From Castor canadensis (taxonomy: Eukaryota; Chordata; Mammalia; Rodentia; Castoridae), in NCBI RefSeq assembly GCF_047511655.1, contig NC_133390.1:88543583-88607582 (forward strand): 64,000 bases of DNA. Reading direction: 5' to 3'. The notes beneath the pieces are model-generated. The model saw only the letters and a program-made list of their open reading frames with translations. It had not been told where the DNA came from and ran no database searches. Shown here piece by piece: positions 54,776 to 64,000 of the stretch (positions are counted from its first letter, which is position 1; the number at the start of each line of letters is the position of its first letter). The position numbers and the translations under genes were made by a program.

Positions 54776-55704
54776 AGAAGATAACCTATATGCCATCAGT
54801 CTGACTTGCCTGCACATATTTCAGAGATTACTCTCACCCAAGTTAAGATGACGTGAGTCCCAGTGCCTACTAGCTCGAAGTGGAATAGTATCTCTTGCTC
54901 CTGCCACTAGCAGAATATTTTCTGGGAGTTTTCTAGTGAGGTGCCACAGGCATGGTCCAGAATAATTTCCTTCTTATCTACCTTTGGTTCTGCCCTCTCA
55001 TGTCATCACTGTGGTATTGCTTTTTTGGGACTACTCCTTTGAAGAAGCTGTTGTGCTGAGAGCAGTTTTATTGGAAACTCTGCTGATTTACCCCCCTCCC
55101 AGCCTTGGAGAAGAAATAATGCTTCACCTCAATTCCACAGGTTAGTAACACTTTTATGGAAGATGTGAGAATAAGGAAATCCCACACAAATGTAACTTCT
55201 ACCAGAATAACTCTTAGAGATCATAGGGAAAATCTGATCTTGAGTCAATGTCTGGATCTTGGCCAGGGCTCTGTGAAGCAAGAACCACTCCACTCAAGAT
55301 AGTGGAATCTCCAAATGAATCCATGCTTCTGAGTTCATGTCCAACAATCATTTGGTTTTAGAAAAAGAAGAAAATTCTCTCTTCTCCAGTTTAAATTGGG
55401 TAAATTCTATTTCCTTCAGGAAAATCTCACCTTACACACTATTGCATTTTCATAAGTCATTTTATTAGTTAATAACCAAACCAAGAGATGAGAGGATCTA
55501 AACTAAGGCAGCAATAGCAAGGATGAAGAAAAAAGTCGAAATTCAAAACTATAATTATCAAAAGGTTGTGATCGATTAGATGTGGAGACTGACAGAACAG
55601 AAAACAATAAAGAGAAGGCCAGGAGCTAAGCATAACTGAAGTCTGTTTAGAAGAGAATTTGAATGTTAAGAGATTTTGGCCATAGATTCAAAATAGGGAT
55701 AAAG
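54776..55704. other. Unrecognised sequence
   Basis: No gene or repeat recognised. GC content is slightly higher in the first half. Confidence 0.4.
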
Positions 55705-55985
55705 TAGGCCATGTGCAGTGCCTCATACCTGTAATCCCAGCCACCCTGGAGGCAGAGATCAGGAGGATAGTGGCTCAAGACCAGTTCATGTAAAGAAAGT
55801 TAGTGAGACCCCATCTCATCTAAACCAATAAAGCTGGGCATAGTGGTATGTACTTATCATCTCAGTTACACAGGAGGAGTAAATAAGATTGTGCCAGTCA
55901 GGGCACAAACATGAGACCTATTTGAAAAATCACTATAGCAAAAAGGGCTGGGAGTGTAGCTCCAATACCATCAAACAAGGTAGGG
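55705..55985 (+). repeat. Trimeric SINE: B1-like, B1-like, tRNA-derived
   Basis: The first B1-like unit is 55,708-55,825 (GTGCAGTGCCTCATACCTGT, GGAGGCAGAGATCAGGAGGA, GAGACCCCATCTCATC). A second is 55,833-55,935 (GCTGGGCATAGTGGTATGTA, TCTCAGTTACACAGGAGGAG, CATGAGACC). A degraded tRNA-derived head follows (GGGCTGGGAGTGTAGCTCCA) without a clear B box. Confidence 0.8.
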
Positions 55986-56930
55986 GAAGGTGGTATTTAG
56001 GATAAAGTAAAAGTAAAAGTACTATATGTTCACATGAGAACATGAAACTCAAAATTAAGGTAGGAAAGATCATGGTTTTCCTTGAGTCACTAGCCATGGA
56101 CATGTCCTTTTTTCAGGGCTGTACAGTAAAACTATTAGACAAAGAGGACAATAACTAGATAGTCCAGGTTGTGGACTGTGAAATTAAGTAGCTCCTAAGG
56201 AACAGTGTCTTCCATTACCAGATATGTATCCAAGAGGTATGCCAAGAAAATGAACCCAACTCAAAGAAGACTTACATGAAACAACTCCCACAGCTATACA
56301 CAGAGGCCTCAAAAGCCTTAGAAAGGAGGTCAGGGACCCAGCAGAGATGTTCTTGCTAAACTCTGGGCAAGGACAAGGAAAAATCTGAATTACCTAGGCC
56401 TATGGTTAGGTGGAAGCATTTCTACTTGAGTTAGCAGGAATAGTGGGAGAAGAGAAAGACAAAAAAGATAAAAATTTCAGGAGTTTCTAGCCCTGTTTAT
56501 ACGATATACCTGTCTGTTGAAGCATGTGGGCCCCTTTTCAGAATAAAGTGTTTAAATACGTCAAACAAAATACATATGTCAGAAAAAGAAACATTATGCT
56601 GAAATAAATCAATTAAAATTTGGTTTTAAATTTTGTGCCCTAATAAGTTGCATCTTTATTAATATGAAATGAGCTATTTTAAAGCACTCTATTTTGAAGT
56701 AGTAAGGAGTGTAAATGATATTTTAAGATCTAGAATGACTTCAATATACTATAAAATATGATATTTCTATTGATGACAATGTTATAAGAATTGATATTAC
56801 TGTTTGTATAAATTCATAATCAAAGGAAATTATAAATTTTCATTAGAAATTCATGAAAACAAAAATATTTTCCCCATTCAAGTTCATAGACCTATTGCAT
56901 GCTGAAAACTCCTGATTAAGGATCTCTGAC
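55986..56930. other. Unrecognised sequence
   Basis: No gene or repeat recognised. It becomes AT-rich after 56,560. Confidence 0.4.
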
Positions 56931-57010
56931 TTGAGCTGGTAAAGCACCTGTCTAGCAAGTTTGAGGCCCTGAGTTCAAACTCCAGTACTACAAATAAATA
57001 AATAAATAAG
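56931..57010 (+). repeat. tRNA-derived SINE (5' truncated), (AAAT)n tail
   Basis: GAGCTGGTAAAGCACCTGTC, TAGCAAGTTTGAGGCCCTGA and GTTCAAACTCCAGTACTAC with an AAATAAATAAAT tail. Confidence 0.88.
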
Positions 57011-58270
57011 GATCTCCATAGTTAAAAACAGATCAGAGCCTGCTTGAAGGAGCCTAGATCTAAGATAAGGCTTGGGGAATGGAAAAGGTAAAGAAAATGG
57101 GCTGAAGTATAGGTCCAACTCTAGCTTTTTTGGGGCTTTGATCAAAAGTACAAATGGTGGTTTTCAGCTTGTGCACCTGCCTTCCCTGATTTTTTCTTCT
57201 TAGCACTGACTTCTTTCCACCCAGTACTGGGGATTGAATCCAGCACTTACCATTACCTTTTTTTCCTATCCAGTTCCTAGTAGGTAATCTAGAAAGGGGA
57301 ACAAGGTCACCAAATGAGCATATCCCTTGGCTCCACAACCCTTCACCCATGGGGAAGCACAGCCAAAGAGGGGTCAAAATGGAGCTCAATGAAAGGTGGG
57401 ACTTAGTGCAGATGCCTGGTTGTCACAATTGATAGGCATTGTTGAGCAGGTGTCTTATCTTTAGAAGCAAGCACTTGTGCAATGCACAGAAGCCATTAAA
57501 AGATTAAAGGGCCAGGGTGTTGTAAACATACCAAGGTTCACTTTTGCTCTTATTCAAATATTCTCCAGCAACCTCTCTTCCTCTTTTCTCATTTCTCCTT
57601 TCTTTCAGTGTCCAACTCAGTAGTTCAATTTTGCATATCTATATACCCTCCCCTCCAGTGCCTCTATTTGGTACTGATCACCTTAAAATAGCACTTGAAA
57701 CATTTAAAAATACTTTCTAACATATTGTCATTTCTTGAATTCTTTATTTCCATGGAAAAAGTTTATATTTTCATCATTTTTACATGTGAGACAGCACTGG
57801 AATTTCTATTCTGCTCCTACATTTGTCCCATCTCATTGTATCTCATCTTCACCAGAAGGACAGGGCAGCAACTTTTTAAAAAATCTTTCCATGTCTTTCC
57901 TCTTGCCACATGCTCATACCAAGTGAAAATACAATTGAGCATAATAATGCATTAACTTTACATCATAAGAGGTTTCATAAGCCTCCAAAGCAAATAATAT
58001 AAAGATGCAGGACAAACAGGCCAGTTTTGCTGATAAAAGCAGCTGAGGTATAATAAAGCCAGGAGCCTGGTAGGGGGTGGGTAGAATGGGAAGGATGAAA
58101 CAGAAGGGGGGCTCCTCACTGACAAAAAGGTGACCTGAGGAGAGTAAGAAAAAGATTTGCAGAAATTTTTCAGCTTCAAATCATCCTGTATGATCAGTGA
58201 TGAATGCTTTCTGGTGTTTTAGGCTGAGCACATGTGTCTTTCCAGCTATCATAGTTAACATATTATAAAT
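57011..58270. other. Unrecognised sequence
   Basis: No gene recognised. CAGTACTGGGGATTGAATCC near 57,222 is probably a minus-strand ID fragment. A 109-codon minus frame at 57,060-57,389 runs through it and is judged fortuitous. Confidence 0.4.
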
Positions 58271-58670
58271 CATATTTCTTAATGGCTGGAACTGGAAATG
58301 ATCACTTTAAATGAAATAAGTCAGACTGACAAAGACAAATATCACATGTTGTGTCTTGTGCAGAATCTAGACCTAAAAAAGAAAAAAAAAAATGACACCA
58401 GTGTAAAATAGGGATTGTGTTGGGAATGGGAACCAGTGATTGGGGGGAGGGTGAAAGACAAGCATAAAGGAGAGAGCAATATGATCAAAGTCCTTCATAC
58501 ACATGTATGAAAAATAGAATAATGAAACCCATTAATACTGTTTTAAAAGGAGGGAGGGGGATAAGAAAGAGTAATAGTGAATTTGATCAAAGGAAACATC
58601 ACATTGAAACCCATTTGTACAATTAATATATACTAATAAAAAGAGAATAAAATAAAATAAAGCATTCCTT
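58271..58670 (+). mobile_element. L1 3' UTR fragment
   Basis: GGCTGGAACTGGAAATGATC, AATGAAATAAGTCAGACTGA, AAATATCACATGTTGTGTCT and later AAAATAGAATAATGAAACCC parallel the 3' end of L1 copy 2 at 36,780-37,020. Confidence 0.6.
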
Positions 58671-58988
58671 TTAATTGAAAATGTTTGAGTTCTAAATTCC
58701 ATCTTTTGTTTTTACTTTCTTAATTCTCACTAATCTCATCACCTATTATCCATCATCTACTCTACAAACTGACAGATGACTCTCAGTGGGATTCAGGTCA
58801 CTCTTCACTATTATTTATGTTCTACATACATATATTTGTTCCTTGGGTCATAATGTAAAATGTATTTCTTACTAAAGATCATGGTCAAAAAAATGCTTTA
58901 TAGAGGGACAACCCATTCCTCAATATAATTTTTATGTATTATGTTGGCGGTGAGGAGATCACTCTTTCCTCAAGTGTTTTTGGCCCTT
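58671..58988. other. Unrecognised sequence
   Basis: Nothing recognised. Confidence 0.4.
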
Positions 58989-59495
58989 ACATTAATTTTC
59001 TATTGCTGTGTAACAGATTATCACAAATATATGGGCTTAAAACAATTATCTAATAGCTCCTGTAGGTAAGAAATCTGGGCGAGATGTAGCTGGATTCTCT
59101 GCTCAGAACCTCACAAGGCAGAAAATCTAGGTGTGATTTCATCTGAGGCTTAGGACCTCTTTGAATTTCATTCAACTTGTCAGCAGAATTCAGCTCTTTG
59201 CACCTGTACAGATGAAGTCCCCATTTTTTACTGGCTCTCAGCAACTAGAGATTACTCTTGTGTCCCAGACACATAATCCTCCCACAACATTGCAGCTTAC
59301 TTCTTCAAAGCAAACAGTTTGTACAATGGTGTTTTATATGAAGTAATAGAGTGACACGAGTAAAGATCTCACCACCTTTACCATATTGTGTGATCTAAGT
59401 AAAGGGACGACTATCCCATCATTTCCATAGCTCCAGCCCATAATCAAAGTGATGGAAATTTTGAGGGGCATCAAGAATTTAGCCCACCACGGTGT
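58989..59495 (+). mobile_element. Ancient mammalian LTR-type repeat, family uncertain
   Basis: The start TTTTCTATTGCTGTGTAACA, GATTATCACAAATATATGGG and CTTAAAACAA, the middle AAATCTGGGC and CATTGCAGCTTACTTCTTCA, and the end AATTTAGCCCACCACGG match the outline of a widespread old mammalian LTR-like repeat. The class is from memory of the pattern only. Confidence 0.45.
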
Positions 59496-60379
59496 ACACT
59501 TCAGGAAAGGAGAAAAATACAGGAATGGAAGAATTATTAAATGGACAGAGTGGCTGGGAGAGAGAATGGAATAGTTTGAAGAGTGCTGGCAAGAGAAAAA
59601 GGAGCTGAACAAACAGCATTAGGAGAGAATTTAAAAGTTTTATCTGACAATGGATTGTGTGTGAGACAGACATTAGGAGAGACACAATAAGGAAAGAAGA
59701 CCATGAGGAAATTCTGACTATTAAGCACATATTCCCTCTTGGAAACTGCCATAAAATATCTTCATTTCTTTCAACTAATTGTATATATTGATTGATTTGT
59801 TTCTTGTTTGTATTTTTTTCTTCACCTTTATTAATTTTAACATAAATCTGTGCTCATTTAAAATAAAACTCAACATGACTCAACACAATTTTGGTTGCAT
59901 TGGAAAGATCACTTGGCCTAGATTCAATACACCTTAAATCAAATCTTTAATCCCTCACCTACTTGCTAGCTTTTATATCATCACGAATTATTAAACTCTA
60001 TGTTCCTATTACACAAAATATTGCTTAATTTAGCTTATGATCAAAATATTGCCTCTAGTAGACTAGTTTGTCTCCTGTAATCTAGATAAGTGACAGTTAT
60101 GATAACCAGTTTTTCAGATTGACAACAAAATAACTAAATGCAGTTAATTGCTTTATAAATTCCTCATGCAGCTGTACATATTCAAAAAGATAATATTTAT
60201 AACTGTCTTAAATATATAATAAATGTCAGCTTCTACTATTATAATTTTTATTATTTCTTGTACCCTAGTAAACCAAGTGGCAAATACTATTATTAAGTCA
60301 GTGACATGAAAAATAGGAACATGAAGTTAACACAGATTAGTAAGAGAGTTCTTATTAATATCATGCTTCCTAGCAAAAC
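59496..60379. other. Unrecognised AT-rich sequence
   Basis: Three overlapping minus frames at 59,334-59,752 have no recognised motif. Nothing else is recognised. Confidence 0.4.
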
Positions 60380-60500
60380 TCCAAAAGGGTTGAGGCTTTT
60401 GTCTGTTTTATCCACTGATGTTCTCTCAGAACCTAGAATGGAGCCTTGCATATAATAAGTGCTCAATGAATATAATATGTAATAAATGAAAATAATATTC
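60380..60500 (+). mobile_element. L2-like 3' end
   Basis: TTGTCTGTTTTATCCACTGA, CAGAACCTAGAATGGAGCCT and TAAGTGCTCAATGAATATAA follow the conserved L2 3' terminus. Confidence 0.65.
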
Positions 60501-60832
60501 TCTTAATTACCAGTTGCACTATGGTGTACATGACCTTACTAAACCATGGATAAGGTGGAGAAAAATCTTGGAAGAGTTGAAGAGTTCTTGCTGGATGATA
60601 TCATTGGTAATCTATTCATTCATTTTATAAGTATCCTTTGAGTATTTTTCTGTTTAGACACTGTAATAAATGTTGTAGGGAGCAAAAAGAAGTATATGAG
60701 ACATGATTTCTTTTATCGAGAGTCTTCAGTTAAATACAGAAAATACTTGGATGCCAATGATTTCTGTACATTATATAGACATTGGCAGTGCAGAATAAAC
60801 AAAATTTACAGGATTTCAAAAAAAAGAGAGAT

Positions 60833-61012
60833 CAGTACAGGCAATGGGTTGGCCCATGAGCCAAATTCATCCTGTGGTCTATTTTTAAATTGTCATGAGC
60901 TAAGGATGGTGTTAAATTTTAATGAAAATAAAGAATATAGAGACTATATATGCCCCCCAAAAGCCAAAAATATTTACTGTTCTTTTACATAAAAGATCTG
61001 TGGACACTTGCT
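60833..61012 (+). mobile_element. MER5-like hAT-Charlie DNA transposon remnant
   Basis: GGTTGGCCCATGAGCCAAAT, TCATCCTGTGGTCTATTTTT and AAAAATATTTACTGTTCTTT follow the layout of non-autonomous MER5 elements. The 98-codon frame at 60,696-60,992 crosses it and is not a gene. Confidence 0.6.
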
Positions 61013-61257
61013 CCAGACTTTAATGAACAAAGTAGGTATCATAAAAGTCATAATTGATCTGGACATTTAACTGAAGGACCGAGATGAGATTGCAGAAGAG
61101 CACTTGAAAATGACTTAGCTAAAAACCCAAGGGCAGTGGTCTTTGAAGTAATTTGGAGAATAGAGGCTACATCCGGCAGGACTATGAGGTTTATGAAGAG
61201 GAGAGGTAGAAGAAAGTCTGGAATACTGTTTGTCGTGGTGGATAAAGATGTGAACTA
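61013..61257. other. Unrecognised sequence
   Basis: Nothing recognised. Confidence 0.35.
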
Positions 61258-61452
61258 TGGCTGGGCACCAGTGGCTCACACCTGTCATCCTAGCTACTCA
61301 GGTGGCAGAGATCAGGAGAATTGCAGTTTGAAGCTAGCCCAGGCAAATAATTCATGAGATGTTATCTTAAAAAAAAAAGCCACCACAAAAAAGGCTGGTG
61401 GAATGGCTCAAGGTATAGGCCCTGAGTTCAAAGCCCAATATTGCCAAAATAA
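61258..61452 (+). repeat. Composite B1-like plus tRNA-derived SINE
   Basis: TGGCTGGGCACCAGTGGCTC, CTAGCTACTCAGGTGGCAGA, CTAGCCCAGGCAAATAATTC and GAGATGTTATCTT, then an A run, GGCTGGTGGAATGGCTCAAG, TATAGGCCCTGAGTTCAAAG and CCCAATATTGCC. The most complete composite in the window. Confidence 0.94.
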
Positions 61453-63430
61453 AGTGAACTAATGAACTATGTATGGAACAGCATAGGACATCATAGCTAT
61501 CAAAAAAGCACTTCAGGGAGTTTTTGCAGTGGGCTCTTCAAGCACTCTAATGATGAGCGTGAAGATGATTTTTCACAGAACAACCACATAGTAATGTGGT
61601 TTTTGTTATTATCCAGGCATAAATCCCTTCATTCTGGCCAACAAATAACCTATGACAGCAATGTACATTCTCTTAACTTCCATCTAAGTCAAACTGAAAC
61701 TCCTAAGCTGGTGCTTAAAGACACCTTGATTTATTATTGTTCATCTTCTGAACCATCTAGCTCCCTGAAAATGTGATTTAAAATAAGACTTCAGACAGAC
61801 CCTCCAGTGTAGCTTTGTTTCACATGACACTATGTTATTAATGCATGACACTCTGTTATTAATAATATTCACCAACAAGTCTCAGACCCTCTATTTCACC
61901 CTCATTTAGTGGCAATCTCCAGCAATCAAATAATTGTGCTTTTCTGTCTGGCCCAGGCATGAGATGCACTTACACAGATTGTTCTGTTGGTCAGTTCCAT
62001 TTGCTGACAGCTCAGCAGGGAGGGCTCAATTTATTCAATGCATAAAGCTAGGCATGCAATTGGGACCTTAGCTAGAAAGGGAAGAAAAAGATTGAGTAAG
62101 TCCATGGGCAAAGATATACTAAAATGGAATGACGCAAAGAGTCAGTTGGGAAGTCACCATTTGGGAGCAAACATTCAGGTTACACCAATTTCCCAGTTTC
62201 CCCTAAGATCATGAATGCCTTAACTGTCTTTCCTCACTACCAAAGAAGAGAAGAGAGCCTTTATCCAGAAACACATCTCCTGTATACTGGTCAAATGCAT
62301 TGCAATTCTCTGACTGGCCCATCACTCACACACTCTAGACTAAGCAGGAATAACAGTTTTTATAATTAAAAGGACAATAGTAAGTAAGATTACAACTGAT
62401 GCGATAAGAAAAAACGAAATAAGCTGAAGAAAAGAGAGCAAAAGCCACAGGAGAAATAGTTGTAAGTTACTTTAGACTCGTTAAAGAGCGGTGTGGCATC
62501 GCCTGACTTGGATGCTGATGAGGACAACTGGGCCTTTCCTCTGGCTTCTCAGCACACTCTCTCCCTGCCCGTGCCAAGGTTCTCATCTGACTCCTACGGG
62601 CTTATCCTCAAGCCCTCTTGCTCTGAATCTCTTCCTATTTCTTGTCATTACTCAGTTAAACCCTTCCTTTTACTAGGGAACTCTCCCTTTTATTAGCTAT
62701 ACCACCAAAAGGATCTCAACAAACTGCTTAAAGGAGCCTGTTGATCACAGCTCAGTACTACCATCTACCAAGAACATTCATAAACAAATGGGATGATAGG
62801 ATGAATTCCCAACGGTAGACCGTCAGGAGATGGCAGAATCTTTGGAATAAGGGGGAGAAAGGGATAAAAGAGGGTGGAATGAAGAAGGGAAGAGAACATT
62901 TATTAAGTGTCAGTTAGTTTTAGGGAGAAACCTTTTACATGCAGCAATATGTGAACAGCTGTCTACAAAAGATTCTCCAGTGTAAATAGGTACTAGTTAG
63001 AAACTGGATGCCAGTAAGCCAATCTGAGATAATCTCTAAAAAGAGTGATAAGAAAATATACACAGGGTAATTGTAGGACCTACTCATTTTATGACCCTAA
63101 CATTATACATATCTGGACAATAAGGATAAGCAATTACTGTTAGGGCTTTAGAAAATCAGTCAGCCACTCTGAGGACCAGTTTTCTTACTTGTGAAATAAA
63201 GCTGTGGGAGGGAAAATTTTGTTCTCTTTCTTAAATTGTATAACTCAATAAATTTTTTTCAAATTTTCTCCTCTATGAGTATTCCTGTAACAGGTAAACA
63301 TGCTGTTATTTCTTCCATCTTAAAAACAAAAGATCTCTACATAGTGCTTCCTCTCTGCGTACTGCCCATTTCTTTAGTACCCTTTTTGGCAAAATTCCTT
63401 GAAAGACTTGTCTTTTGTCTGTTTGGTTGA
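61453..63430. other. Unrecognised, possibly unique sequence
   Basis: No repeat or gene recognised in about 2 kb. Overlapping frames of 61-67 codons at 62,491-62,696 have no domain I know. A frame of 104 codons at 61,462-61,776 is also unrecognised. Confidence 0.45.
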
Positions 63431-63555
63431 TTTAGTCTTCAGTTTTTTGAGAAAAAGTCTCCCTATGTAGATCAGGCTGGCCTCAAACTTGAAATCTTCC
63501 TGCCTCAGCCTCCCAAATGCTGGAATTCTAGGCATGAACCACCACACCTGAAAGA
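63431..63555 (-). repeat. B1-like SINE, minus strand
   Basis: TTTTTTGAGAAAAAGTCTCC, CAGGCTGGCCTCAAACTTGA, CTGCCTCAGCCTCCCAAATG and CATGAACCACCACACCTG are a reverse-complement B1. Confidence 0.93.
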
Positions 63556-64000
63556 CATGTTTTATAATCCTATCTCTACTCTCTCCTCCCATCTTCTTTT
63601 GAACTCACTCCATTAAGACTTTTGTTCCATAAATATCACCAATGGTATTCAGTAGTCAATTTTTATTCATTGTTTCATTTGACATGGTTAACTACCTCTT
63701 TCTCCGTTGAACACTTTACTCATTTGGCTTTCAGGGCACCACACTCACTTGTTTCTGCCCACCACTTTTCATTCTAATGATCTGGGTTTTCCTTATGTCC
63801 CCAAATTCCACCTAGGGAAGTATTCCAAAACACAGTCTTTACTCCTTTCTCTCCCTGCTTATGCAATGGATTATTGATCAGTTGCATGACCAGGAAGACC
63901 ATTTATAGCAGATGACTCCCAGACCTCTTTCTTGGCAACCTTTTTGGATATCTAGGTGGCTTTCAAACTTAACATAACAAAAGCCACCACTGCCAGCTTG
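63556..64000. other. Unrecognised sequence
   Basis: Nothing recognised up to the window end. Confidence 0.4.

Noticed and set aside
57060-57389. 109-codon minus-strand frame
   Set aside because: It runs through a minus-strand ID-like SINE fragment and has no recognised motif.
60696-60992. 98-codon frame
   Set aside because: Its second half lies in a MER5-like transposon remnant and there is no recognised domain.
62491-62696. Two overlapping frames that could be an exon
   Set aside because: No splice sites, domain or conservation could be argued from sequence alone.
1-64000. CRISPR arrays, bacterial operons or phage genes
   Set aside because: The tandem repeats seen are microsatellites, L1 5' UTR units or SINEs. 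The sequence is vertebrate in character.

Overview
This window looks like intergenic mammalian DNA, most probably from a rodent. I found no gene that looks functional. The rodent call rests on many tRNA-derived (ID-like) and 7SL/B1-like SINEs, often fused as B1-B1-tRNA composites ending in the tRNA B box plus an A-rich tail, and on a dominant LINE-1 lineage. The SINE composite recalls castorimorph rodents (beaver, kangaroo rat, pocket gopher). That assignment is from memory of repeat style and is only moderately secure.

Layout. 1-6.6 kb: mostly unique AT-rich DNA with a very short L1 tail, a large GT microsatellite, old L1 pieces and SINEs. 6.6-25.3 kb: the scattered remains of what may be one ancient L1 in minus orientation, cut by three kinds of insert: an LTR-like block (7.5-8.25 kb), a processed JOSD1 pseudogene (8.65-10.45 kb, minus) and a defective gammaretrovirus-like provirus, here ERV-A (11.6-23.4 kb, plus). 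ERV-A retains recognisable gag, protease, reverse transcriptase, RNase H, integrase and env regions, all broken. A second, deleted provirus (ERV-B, 19,987-22,740) sits inside the ERV-A env, flanked by a 5-bp target duplication. The downstream ERV-A LTR is unusual: a polypurine tract precedes it, and a primer-binding-site-like sequence, leader and splice-donor-like site follow it. This suggests a former tandem provirus.

25.3-27.4 kb: mostly unrecognised sequence. 27.4-37.0 kb: two head-to-tail plus-strand L1 copies of one subfamily, with tandem units in the 5' UTR. 37.3-40.0 kb: older L1 debris and an unidentified non-L1 block. 40.0-48.6 kb: a younger, nearly full-length but broken L1 with long 5' UTR monomers, itself hit by two 5'-truncated L1 insertions. 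48.6-53.7 kb: an ancient plus-strand L1 cut by SINEs and an MLT1-like LTR piece. 53.7-64.0 kb: SINEs, an ancient LTR-like repeat, an L2-like end and a MER5-like DNA transposon in otherwise unrecognised sequence.

Nothing here works together as a pathway. The interest is in the layered insertion history. I did not find a new biological system. All calls were made by eye, without alignment or database search, so boundaries are approximate unless a target duplication or LTR end fixes them.
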